Translations under genes and position numbers: made by a program | Origin: Micractinium sp. NFX-FRZ | Lineage: Eukaryota > Chlorophyta > Trebouxiophyceae > Chlorellales > Chlorellaceae | DNA: 64,000 bases | Assembly: GCA_029339195.1 (NCBI GenBank) | Contig: JAPTJF010000014.1 | Location: 186,001-250,000 of the forward strand | Direction: 5' to 3' | The notes under the pieces: model-generated | Seen by the model: only the letters and a program-made list of their open reading frames with translations | Databases searched by the model: none | Told to the model about the DNA's origin: nothing | Part shown: positions 1-22,900 of the stretch, piece by piece | How positions within the stretch are numbered: the first letter of the stretch is position 1 | Layout of the letters: each line of letters opens with the position of its first letter

Positions 1-965
1 TTTTTTTTGTGGTGGTGGAGAGGGAGAGGGGGAGGTTGTGTGCATGCGTGTGTATGCCGACAACGGACTGGGAGGCAAAGGTGGAGGGCAGGGGCAGGAG
101 GGTTCTGGTAATGTCAAGGGGAGGCAGAGGCAGGTGCAGGGCAGGAAACTTTGCGGGAGTGGCGAGGGGGTGATGTGGGCACAAGCAAGCACAGCCGGGC
201 TGGGCTGCTGGCGCAAGCTGCGGTGGCTCACTGCCCCCGTCTCTGCCCCCGTGCGCTGCTGCAGTTGCTGTGGAGGAGGCACAAGAGGAGATGCAGGAGT
301 GAGTGCGGCCTCCCGGGGCAACGTGCACCGCTCCTCACATGGTGCTGCGCCCCTCCTGGCTGCTGCCTCCTTTCAGCCGCCCCTGTGCCGCCCGTCTTGT
401 TTGCTTGTTTGCCACTGTCTTGCTGCTCGCTGCCCACGCTCGCGTTTCCCCCCTCCCTGGCTCCTCTCCGTCCCTCGCTCCTCACAATGTCTGCGTGCAT
501 CCTTTCAACTCCGCACTCGCCCGTTCCTTCCGTCGCCCTCCATCACTGCCAAGCCTCGCCTGGCCTTACTCGGGCGTTCTATGTCACAAACACACAAAGC
601 AAACAGTTCTCAGTCGAGCAGGGAGGGGGCAGCAAGCAGGGGGGTGTAGGGGTGAGACGCTGTGCAGGGTGTGCTGTGGTAGGCGATGAAATGAGGGAGC
701 TGGTTCAGTTGGAAAGTCAGGACACTTGTACAGGCGGGGCTCTACATGCAGAACATATATTATTCGTTGGGTTGTGATGTGGCTGCCCCGGGAGCGTCAT
801 GGGTCTCCACCCAGCAGCAGGCAGTGCATGGGCACCCGCCCCCGCTGTGCCCCGCCGCGCATGTTGCAGCGCGCCGCACCCGCCCAGCAGCCAGCCCCTG
901 CATTCCCGGCAGGCAGCCAGCTGTCCATGGGCAGGCGGGTTAGGCATCACCAGTCTTGCTCCCAT
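1..965. other. 3' flank of SMC3, no gene seen
   Basis: This stretch lies downstream of the SMC3 stop codon. It opens with a T-run and a purine-rich tract and is otherwise GC-rich without splice-consistent coding signal on either strand. The open frames across it overlap one another and have biased, low-complexity composition typical of chance frames in GC-rich DNA. It probably holds the SMC3 3' UTR and spacer. I did not find a clear TGTAA poly(A) signal on the minus strand here. Confidence 0.5.
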
Positions 966-13785
<12,820 letters not shown>

Positions 13786-14044
13786 TGTTGCGGGCTTCCT
13801 AGGCGCTCAGCAGCACATGACCAGGTGATCCAAAACAAACGGGGCGGTGCGCCTGTCAGCCTAGATCGATCGGGACACCGGCTGCAGCAATGTGTGCCGC
13901 TGCAAGGTTCCGTGCTGCAGGCGGAAGCCCACTTTCACACTTTGGCGGACAGGCTGGCGCGTGCTGGGAGTGCTGCCGCCCCAAAGTGCTGGCAATTCTC
14001 TCGCGGTGCCCGCCCGCCATCAACGCTGCCAAGCAACCGATCAC
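13786..14044. promoter_or_regulatory. Divergent promoter SMC3 / MBL-fold gene
   Basis: The two start codons are 259 bp apart and face away from each other, so this short interval must hold both promoters and 5' UTRs. It contains one TTTGGCGG octamer, which matches the E2F consensus. No clear TATA box was seen. Confidence 0.7.
13941..13948 (+). promoter_or_regulatory. Candidate E2F site
   Basis: TTTGGCGG matches the E2F/DP binding consensus (TTTSSCGC-like) and sits 156 bp upstream of the SMC3 start codon. Cohesin genes are S-phase expressed in many eukaryotes, so a site here is sensible. A single 8-mer in GC-rich DNA can also occur by chance. Confidence 0.35.
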
Positions 14045-16250
14045 ATGCGGTGGCCATCCGCCATTGTCCTGCTGGGCATCGCCCTCGCTGTTGTCCGGCA
14101 TCACACCACCCCGCCCGAGCCGCCCCGCTTCCAGGCGGTCGCTGATGGGCTGTACATGTGAGGGCTGCCGAAAAGCAAGCCGAACTGAGTGCGATAGAAG
14201 TGCCCCGCTGATACCGGCATAAATCTGCTGCTGCCGCCGCTGGCCCCGCCCCTGCCCCGCCCCGCGCCCGTGGGCCCACACTAGCATTGCCTTACTCCTC
14301 CCCCGCTTCCTTGCAGCCTTACCCAGTGGCTTCGGGTCCTCCCAGTGCTTCCGGCGCTGCCCGTCAGTGTGTACCTAATGCGAGAAGGCAGCAAGTGGGG
14401 ACTGGTGGACGCCGGGCTGCCCAGCAGCCGGCACCAGCCGCACGCCGAGCAGCTGCTGTCGGCGCTGCAACAGACCATCCCAGAGGGTGACTCGCTGGCA
14501 GCTGTCATCTGTGAGTGGGGGCGGGTGAAAGGAGTGCAGATCAGGCGGGAGGCAACGGGGGGGCCAGCCTCAGGAGCAGCATGACAGGGCCTCAAGTTCC
14601 GCCGCTTGCTTGCCAACGCCGCTGTGCCAGCAAGCACCAGGCCGCCCTCCTCAATGCCCCCTCGCTCATGTGGTTGGCCGCTGCCCCCACACACGGATGC
14701 CCACGCCACACTCTCATCCCCCACAACGTTGCAGTGACGCACGCGCACCCGGAACATGTCGGAGCCCTGCCGCTGCTGCTGGCCGCATACCCAGACGCCC
14801 CCGTGGTGGCACACGAGGGGGAGGGGCCGTATCTTTCAGGGGAGCAGCACTACGTGCCGCCAGGCGGGCTGGAGGCGCGCATCAGCCGCTGGGCGGGGCT
14901 GCTCGCCAATGCCTCAATCACGGTGGGTGCAGAGGGTCAGGTGCGATGCCTTGCCCTGTTCATCTCTGCAGGTGCCACCTCAGCAGCCTTGGCCTTTGCC
15001 TGTGCACGTGCCACCTCAGCACCCTTGCCCTGTCCATCTCTGCAGGTGCCTCCTCAGCACGCTTGCCCTGTTTTTTTGTGCACGTGCCACCTCAGCGCCT
15101 TGTCCTGCCTATCCCCTGCAGGTGCCACCTCAGCGCCTGCACCTCCTCGACGAACCCATCTCCGACTTCTCCCAGCTGGGGCTCGGCGAAATGATGTACA
15201 TCATCACAAGCGGGCACTCCCCCGGCCACATCAGCCTGCTGCACGAACCCTCGCGCACGCTGCTGGCGGGGGACGCAATTTCCTTCCTCACGCCCTCCCT
15301 GCGCCTCAGCCAGCCCGGCGATGCCGACGACACTCGGGTGGGTGCGGTGCAATCCCGTCCTATCCGTCGCAACTGTGCACGCGTACATTGGACGGGTCTT
15401 AGTCAGAGGAGGCCTGGGTTGAGTGCGGGGTGGAGTGCGACCTGGGATGAGGCGGTTATGGCCAAAGGGGGCGTGCCAGGTGCGCGGCCTGCGTGGCGGG
15501 CCGGCCCGCTCTGCCGGCACTGCCCACAGGCCCCCCACACTGGCTCCTGGCCCTGCCCCTGCCTCGGCCTGGTCCATTGTTGGCTGCAGGTTGTGGGCAC
15601 ACTCAAGCCCTTCACCCTGCGTGCGGGCCCCACGAAGCTGTGCTTCCTGCCCAGGTGCTGAACATGATGGGGCATGCTGCCTTTTATGCGCACACACCTG
15701 ACAGGCAGGGGCTCCCTCAGCCCGCTGGCAGCGCAGGCTGCTTGCACGGCAGCGTTCCTTTTCAATATTCACGAGGGTGTGTGCTGGCCTGCTGCCCCCT
15801 CCCCACCCACCACCCCCCCCACGCCCCACCTGCCCGCCTCCTTCCTCCCGTGCCTCCCCATCTTCCTGGCTGCAGCTGCGACAAGCAGAAGCTCACGACC
15901 TCGCTGTGCCTGCTGGCAGACGGCGTGCACTATGACACACTGCTGGCATCGCACGACTGGGGCAGGCAGGGCCGGGGCGGTTGGACCCAGGTGCGTGCGC
16001 CCACTGCCCGCTGCCTGCTGCCTGGCGGTGCCGTTCACTAACCCGCTCAGGGCTCCTTTTGCAGCCGCCCATCATGGCCAGTTGGATGTGCCTGCCATGG
16101 TTATGTGCCTGCGCTGGCGGGGCCAACCCATGTCTGGAACCAGTGCATCAGCTTGCTTGCTTGGGCTTACAGCCTGTTTGTCAGCAACGGAACCTGCGAC
16201 GCAGGCTCGACAGAGCACGCCCTCACACGTGGTGCCCGCCCAGACTGTTC

Positions 16251-16307
<57 letters not shown>

Positions 16308-16537
16308 CTTGCGTGCCCTCAGGCTTCTCCCGCAAAGTGCTCAGCCCTCACCCTGTTTTGCGCCTGTTGAAATCAAGATCTGGCTCTCTGCTGCTGCAGG
16401 GTGCACTGCAGGCGATGACCGCCACCATCACCCGGTGTGCGGAGCTGAAGCAGGAGCACGAGTCAGGGGAGGGTGGGGAGGGAGCGGAGTATGCCGTGGA
16501 GCAAGAGGAAGAAGAAGTGGAGGACGAGTATGAGTGA
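14045..16537 (+). CDS. Metallo-beta-lactamase-fold hydrolase
   Basis: A 342-residue protein from seven exons with consistent phases: 14045-14157, 14317-14510, 14735-14922, 15122-15337, 15590-15654, 15876-15990, 16400-16537. The N-terminus MRWPSAIVLLGIALAVV is a possible signal peptide or membrane anchor. The beta-lactamase fold follows: VSVYLMREGSKWGLVDAGLP, the metal motif THAHPEHVGA (HxHxEH, with Glu where Asp is usual), SGHSPGHISLL, a GDAISFL aspartate and a C-terminal YDTLLASHDWG histidine. These give a full dinuclear metal site apart from the Asp-to-Glu change. The acidic tail ends in EEEEVEDEYE. The substrate cannot be told from sequence; glyoxalase II-like or lactonase-like esterases are possible. 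The third intron is packed with copies of the next exon edge. Confidence 0.82.
14961..15143 (+). repeat. Five-fold acceptor/exon-start array
   Basis: The start of exon 4, GTGCCACCTCAGC, occurs five times, at 14972, 15008, 15046, 15084 and the true exon at 15122. The steps are 36, 38, 38 and 38 bp. Copies 1 and 3 keep CTGCAG before the exon bases; copies 2 and 4 read TGTGCAC instead. The array therefore alternates between acceptor-competent and acceptor-dead units, suggesting a roughly 75-bp dimer was itself duplicated. Confidence 0.92.
16253..16312. repeat. (CCTG)n microsatellite
   Basis: About 14 CCTG units in the last intron of the MBL-fold gene. A second such tract lies at 51007-51045 in the first GH20 gene. 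Confidence 0.95.
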
Positions 16538-17100
16538 AAGGGAGGCAGCCGCTGGCAGGTGCTGCGTGAGGGATCCACCGCCCGCTCCGTGGCCACGCGC
16601 CTGCGGCGCCCGGCGCTGGGTGGTGCCTCCATGGCTGGCCACTCCTTGCTCCTAAGCATTCTATCTCCTTATAAGCATACGGGCTTTGTGAAAGTCGTGA
16701 AAGCTCAGAATGCCAGGCACGGTGGCCCCCACATGTGGGGCGGCGGCGGGCGGTGCGCCGTGCCCGCTGTGACTCTTTGCCTGATCGCCCCCTGTTCACG
16801 TGCGGCAAGCACTCGACACCAATTGCGCGTCGTCAACTTCAAATTTTCAATTAACCCGTCTGTGTGGACAGGTGAGTCTCCGGCGGGCCACTCGGCAGCC
16901 AACGCCCCTGGCCAAGCGCGTTCGTGGGTCGGGGCGCTGCTTTTTACCACTGCGCAACCGTTTCCGGCACATTTGCAACTTGCGGGTCCCCTGGGTGCTG
17001 GAAGGGCGGGTTCAGCGCAAGGCAGTGCAACCCTCTGAGGCGCAGCTGGTCTATTCTTGCCACTTTGCCGCCTCTCAACACCCCGGCAGGCCCTTCAGTG
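16538..17100. other. Intergenic, MBL-fold 3' end to secreted gene
   Basis: This interval holds the presumed 3' UTR of the MBL-fold gene and the promoter of the next gene. I see no splice-consistent coding sequence and no RNA gene in it. Confidence 0.5.
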
Positions 17101-18617
17101 ATGCTCCCTCCTCGCATCGCCGCCCTGGCGGCGCTCCTGACGGTGCTGGCACTGGCTGCCACCCGCCCGGCGGCTGCAGACCTGTGGGCAACGCTCACGC
17201 TGGTTTCTACGTCACAGAATGCCGACGACTGCCCCTTCACTCGCACGTCAGCCACAGACGGCGTGACAGATGCCGCTTGCGGTGAGCCGGGGCGCTTGCA
17301 GCAGGCGCACGTGTGCCCGCCTGCGCGCCGCTGCTGCTGCTATGCCGCCTCCCCGCTCTTCCCCCCGTCTGCTGCTGCCTCTCGTCCTGCACGTCCACCG
17401 CACAACATGCATTATCGCTATGTAGTGTCTGCTTGGCCTCACCCCCAGTATTGCCTTGACCTGCCACCCTGCAGGCCAGTCCTTCTCTGTCTGGTGGCTC
17501 GGAAACTACACCCTTGAGGCAGACGGCAGCTACTCTCTCAAAATGGGCATCGACCAGACCGGCAACTCGTACAGCAATGTGTATTGCCTGGACGCCTATG
17601 GCAAGAGTGAGTGACGCTGGCACTGCAGTGCCACGAGCCGTCCGGTGCAAGCCGGGTCCTGCAGCAGGCCCACGGCCGCACTGCGCGTGCGGGCCATGTG
17701 CTTGGTCCAGCAGGCCATGTGCTGTGTCCCACCCACCCACCCAGCCGCTAGCCGCGCCGCCATCCCAGCCCACCACCTGCCACAACAACACCAGCTTGCC
17801 GCGGGGCTGCAGCGCCTGCTCTGCCAGCGCGGCGTGACATGCACCACCCATGCGCCGCTGCCGCCGTCTTCGTGTCGCTCCGGTCCGCCGGTCCGCCTGG
17901 GCCCGGTGCACTCTGCCCCCCAACTAGCTTGTTCCCATTCACCCTGCAGGCAAGGGAGATGGCACGCTGGCGCTGCAGTCGGAGGATGCAGGTGCGGTGT
18001 TGCAGTGTGCGCTCGCAGCGGGTGCGTCAGGAAGCCGCAGGCACCTGCCTGAGCGGGTGCTCGACTGCACTGGCGGGAGCGTGCGTGAGCGTGCAACCTG
18101 TGAACCCTCCCGCACATGCTGGTGCGCATGGCGTCACTGCCCCCAAGGGCAGCACCACCGTAAGGATTCGCCGGCTGTGCATGATTGTCCCCAGGATCTC
18201 ACCAGGCGTTCCATCTTGCGGGTTGATATGGCGGTCAGCTAGCAACAGGCACCCCTCGCCCACCCCTCCTGCAGAGGCACCCAATATGAGGATAGTTGTG
18301 CTGGATGAGAGCACTGTGATTCTGGAGGGTGAAGCCTTTGGGGCGACCTGCTCCGCCACCTATGCGGTGAGGGTGGCGAGGAGGGAGAGAGCATGTGGCA
18401 AGAGAAGGCAGGCGGCCGGCCGAGGGCAGGCGGCGAGCCCTGGAGGCGGTCCCCACCGCTGCTGCCTCGCGGCGCGCCCCGCCCGCGCCCCGCCCTCTTG
18501 TGCTTGTCCTGCCTGGTTTTGGGCCTGCCCTGCTGACGTGGCACTATGCCGCTGCCCTATGCCGCCTGCCTGCAGGTTAGCGAGGACGACGGTCTCGTTG
18601 AGGCAGTGACCTTCTGA
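17101..18617 (+). CDS. Small secreted protein, unknown function
   Basis: A 162-residue protein from five exons with matching phases: 17101-17281, 17475-17606, 17950-17991, 18275-18366, 18576-18617. The first 26 or so residues (MLPPRIAALAALLTVLALAA, then TRPAAA) form a clear signal peptide. The mature part is about 136 residues. Its four cysteines sit in DDCPF, DAACGQ, VYCLDAYG and ATCSATYA, enough for two disulfides. Aromatic and Gly/Ser-rich segments such as FSVWWLGNYTLEADGSYSL suggest a small beta-sandwich. NYT is a possible N-glycosylation site. It ends VSEDDGLVEAVTF. I do not recognise the family. It sits just upstream of a wall glycoprotein gene, so an extracellular or wall role is a reasonable guess. 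Confidence 0.7.
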
Positions 18618-18920
18618 TGCAGCCCTGAGCGAGCGCCCATTGTGGGCTGGGTTGGAGGGGTCACCCTTGGTGGCTGGGCCCTTGACCTGACCCTCTGAGG
18701 CACCCCTGGGAGCCTGCATCGCACTGATTGGCCCTCTAGAGCGGCCCGAGGCTCCCAGGCGGGGCCGCCGCCCTGACCTGCCACACCCACGTGGGTGTGC
18801 ACAGTTTGGACTGCTGGCCGGCACTGGTACCCAAGCGGATGCGAGCGTAGCTGTGGGGGCAGCGCAGATGGCGCGTGCCGGGCCACGCTGTCAAGCCTCT
18901 CAACTCCCTGGACGCTGGTT

Positions 18921-18946
18921 ATTGTATCAAACTATTGTATCAAACT
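18921..18946. repeat. 13-bp tandem direct repeat
   Basis: ATTGTATCAAACT occurs twice back to back in the 3' UTR, just before the TGTAA signal. Confidence 0.9.
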
Positions 18947-18954
18947 CTGACCAT

Positions 18955-18959
18955 TGTAA
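18955..18959 (+). terminator. TGTAA poly(A) signal
   Basis: TGTAA is the usual chlorophyte polyadenylation signal. It lies 338 bp after the stop codon of the secreted-protein gene, in an unusually AT-rich patch. Confidence 0.6.
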
Positions 18960-19985
18960 AATTACACCCTCTGCAATTGGTGCCACTTCACGTGTGCCAC
19001 GCACCGCTTGTGGGCCCCCGTGCGCTGCACTGAGCCTGGCGCCGGAGGATTGACAAGCAGGGGTGTGTGTGCAGGCGTGCTGCCGAGTGCCAGTGGCAGG
19101 GGTGGATGCACAACCGAGCCGCCCTTGCCAGGCTACCGCCGGCACCGTTGTTAGGTGCCTTCTGTCGCGGGGCGCCGCTGTGGAGGCAGTGACAGCGCGG
19201 TAGGCTGGTGCAGCCCGACTGTAAGCACGCCATGGCTTCAAACATCACATGCAAGTTCCCTTGCATATGTAACTGATACTGCTTGCCCTTGCGCCAGCCA
19301 TCGGAGGCCTGTAAAATGCAAGGCCTGTTGATTTCAGCCTCCGCCCTCCGGCCCAACACGTTGTGTGGTGGTGGCAGGTGCAGCCTGGGGGGCGCCTGCC
19401 AACAGTACTGAAGCCAAATTGGCACAAGCCTTGCGAGCCCCTCACACCGCATGAATAGGGCCGCACCTGTGAGCGCCGCCCGCGCCCCACAAGCGCCCAG
19501 CCTGTGGTCAGCAGGCAGCTTCCACCTGGCTTCGCCTTGCAGCCCCCCATGGCGCGGTTTATGTCGTCTGTCAGGAACTTCTGATCGCCGCCCCACGCCA
19601 TTGGGACTTTGCCGGCAAAAGGCGCGCTGCGGGCGGCAGCCAGCAGGCGTAAGTAGGAAATAGCAGCCGGATTTCCTTGTTGCGCGCCAAAGGCACGAGG
19701 TGCGATTACCTAGGCTGCAAATTATAGCAGGGCTGTCGTGTGCGGTCCTGCAAGCTCCCCAGGATGCCGCTCTCGGTGGTACTCTTTTGGCCCCGCGCCC
19801 CCGAGCTCTTATGCCCTGGGCGCCTGCTGCCTAGCGTCGCATGACACCAAAATCCAGTTTAAGCGGCGCGCAGCGTGCCCGCCCTAGCTTCCCACCCCTG
19901 CGCCGGCGGTACTGTGGCGGAGCGGCGCCAGCCTTTGAGCAAGCCGCGCTGCCTGCCACACGCCGTGCCCAATTGCAGGCAGGGC

Positions 19986-22900
19986 ATGGCGGCGCCTAGG
20001 CCCGCTGCGGCCTGGCTGCTGATAGCCCTGCTAGCTGCGGCGCTGGCACAGGCGGCTGGGCAGCGCCGCCCGCCACCGCGGCGGCCACCCCCAAGGCGTC
20101 CGCCCCCGCGGCGGCCGCCACCGCAGCAGCCTGCAAAGCCGCGCAGGCCAGTCATTGTGAGTGCGGCGGTCACCGGAGGAGCCCTGGTAGTCACGATTGA
20201 CCCGCCAACCGCCTTCCGTGAGTGCTGCGCCTGCTGTGCTATGCCTGCTGTGCCCCTGCCGAGTGCTGTGCTGCGGGTTGACGAAGCGTGCGCAGCACCC
20301 CCCGGCTCCCGTGTGCTATGCGTGCCATGCCGCCGCCATGTGCGCACAGCACGGGCTGCCTGGCATGCTGGTCTGGCTACCCGCTCACGCTTCCAGTGGC
20401 TGACTGGCTCCCTGTTGCCGCTCAAACTGTGACTGCACGTCCTGCAGCCGCGATCGAGTTCTATTCCGTGCGGGGGCAGGTCTTGGGCCCCTGGGGCGCC
20501 GAGAGCATTGCTTCGCGCATCAACCGAGGCATTGCTGCAGGCACAGGAGACTTGGTAGGCCCAGGGGCTGCGGGGGCTGGGCACATGCGTAACGTGACGC
20601 TGGCAGGCTGAGCGTGTGCCACACGGGCATGGGCGGGTGGGAGGGGCAGTAAGGAGCAACAGGTTTCGTGCCGCCGTGCTCCCACGCCTGCGCTGCCCAC
20701 CACGCTCACCCTTTCCTGCCTGCCTGCGCACATGCCGCGCTTGCCTCGCACCCTGCAGCGGCGGGTGGTCTTCCCCGCCGGCAGCTGGACGCCGGGTGCC
20801 AACTACAGCCTGTTTGCACAAGTGAACAACTCGATGGGTTGGTCCCCTTCCAATGCGGCATTTCCTTGGACCGCACCCGGGTGAGGCCCTAGACAGCACC
20901 ACACAACACTGCACGGGGCTCCCTGAGCTGCCGGAACGGGCAACCTGGCAGCAGCGCCGCCAGCGGGGCAAGGCCGCCAGTTGAACGCTGGGTGTGTCGG
21001 CCGTGCGGCGCCCCGCCTTTCTGTGCTCACCCCACCGCTGACCTGGCGTGCCTCCTGGCCTCCCACATGCATCTCGTGCCTCACTGACATGCAGGCGGCC
21101 CATCTGTGACACCGATGCCTTGTGGCCCTCGGTTCGTGATACACTGGCCACCTGGCCTTACAGATACCAGCCCACCTACGCCTTCCCCCCCGGCGCCCGC
21201 ACCAACGGCGACTTCTCCGCGCAGCAGCACTTCCAAGTGCAGTACAACACCAGCCTGGCGATGTACCGCATGGGAAACCGTACCGCCACGCGCTGCGTCT
21301 GGTGGATGCCGACATTTGGGTGAGCACTAGGGGTCAGGGCGGGGCGGGGGCCCGCATGTGCATACGGACACATGCAGGGCAGGTGCGTGCTCCCGGTAAA
21401 GGGAGTGGGCAAGGGGGGCGAGGGCCCATCACAGTTTGCAGTCCTGGGGGCTGCACTGTGGTGAGAGAATGGGGCCCCCTTTTAATGCAGATGTCGCATG
21501 CAGTAGGTGCTGTGCCCGGATGGTGGCGGGGGGCGGCAGCACACTGCTGGGGTTGGTGTGCAGCACCCCGCCCGCCCACCTGCCCTCCCTCACCCCTTCA
21601 GTGCCCCCGCCGTGCGCCTCCCCCGCTGCAGCGCGGCGCTACCCTGGTCGGGGGCCCGTCTGCAGATACCGGCAGAGGCGGTGAATTGGCCCGACATGGT
21701 CATCATGGGCAGCGATGTGAAGCCCCATCCCTTCCCAAGTGAGCCGAGTGTAACCCCTGCCATGCTGCTGCCTGCCCCGCCCCCCTGCCCTGCCCGGTGT
21801 GCATGCCGTGCCCCTCTGCTCTGCCCCCTCATACAGCAGCGATCTGTATCTCTCGGCACCTCACCCTCCTCCCCTCTTGCTCTCTCCTGCTCCACACACG
21901 CACCCAACAGGTGGCGACCGTGCCTTCTGGGCTTCCTGGTTCGCCGACGCCAGCACCAAGATGTGCGGGAAGCTGCTCAGCGCGCAGGGGGTGGCGGCAG
22001 CGGGCAGGACGCTGGACCTCCCATGCCGCAACCCAAGCGGTGAGTCCAGGCAGCCGTGCACAACTCCTTCCATCGGCCATGCAGCCGCCACTCTTATCTT
22101 CCCTTCCATCCTATCCTGCGCATGCATGCCCCCCTTCCTGGACGCTGGCTTGCTCAAGCTGCACTGCATGCACCCTATTCGCCGCTGCTGTGCCACCCCT
22201 CTCTCCCTAGCACACACGCACCCATGCCCCCGCAACTGCAGGCGCACTCAAGCCAAGCTGGTCGCTGTCGCTGGCGTGCCTTCCCTCTGTGCGGTGCACC
22301 CACCAACTCTTTCCTTCCCACCTGCAGGCGTGCCCGTGCTGGGCGCCAACAGCCGCTGGTTCGTCTTCTTCGCGGTCAACGCGGCAGGCACACAAAACGT
22401 GGCCCGCTGGAAAGAAACCACCCTGGTGCTGGCCCTCGCTCCCCCCAGGTGAGCGCCCACACTTCTGGCTCGTTGGCTTGGTGTTCCGAAGCCTTCAGAA
22501 AAGTACAAGTGCATCACCCCGGATCTGGTGGGGTCCCAGGCTGTGGCAGTGCAAATCCAATGCTTGCGGGACAATTGAGATGTCATCATTCAATAAGGCA
22601 ATCGGTCGAACAAGCAAGCAAGCAAGCGGCCTGATTCACTCGCCCTTGTGCAGCCCACCCCCTGTGTACAGCCTGCCCCCGCTGTCGCCGCCTCCCCTGC
22701 CGCCCCCCTCGCCGCCACCGGACCCTGCACCCCCGCCGCCCCCCAGCCCCTCCCCTCCGCCTCCGGAGCCATCGCCCCCGCCTCCTAACCCGCCATCGCC
22801 CCCGCCGCCCTCACCCTCACCGCCACCGCCATCACCCTCCCCGCCACCGCCCTCGCCCTCCCCACCACCGCCCTCGCCCCCTCCCCCGCCCTACTGGTTT

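Larger units (their letters stand above)
18618..19985. other. 3' UTR and spacer before wall glycoprotein gene
   Basis: The first 340 bp are probably the 3' UTR of the secreted-protein gene, ending near the TGTAA signal at 18955. The rest is spacer and the promoter of the next gene. A 202-codon minus-strand frame at 18988-19596 shows no recognisable domain or splice pattern and is probably spurious. Confidence 0.5.

Noticed and set aside
14961..15143. Possible CRISPR array from regular 38-bp spacing
   Set aside because: The genome is eukaryotic, the repeats are short, adjacent and match the next exon; there are no unique spacers.
16253..16312. CCTG repeat as a coding poly-(LPAC) segment
   Set aside because: Exon phases join cleanly without it, and the same repeat type occurs in an intron of GH20 copy 1.
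18988..19596. 202-codon minus-strand frame in an intergenic region
   Set aside because: No recognisable motif, signal peptide or splice-consistent partner exon.
19859..21151. 430-codon open frame on the minus strand
   Set aside because: It overlaps exons of the wall glycoprotein gene on the other strand, is Arg/Gly/Ala-rich and shows no domain; it is a GC-rich shadow.
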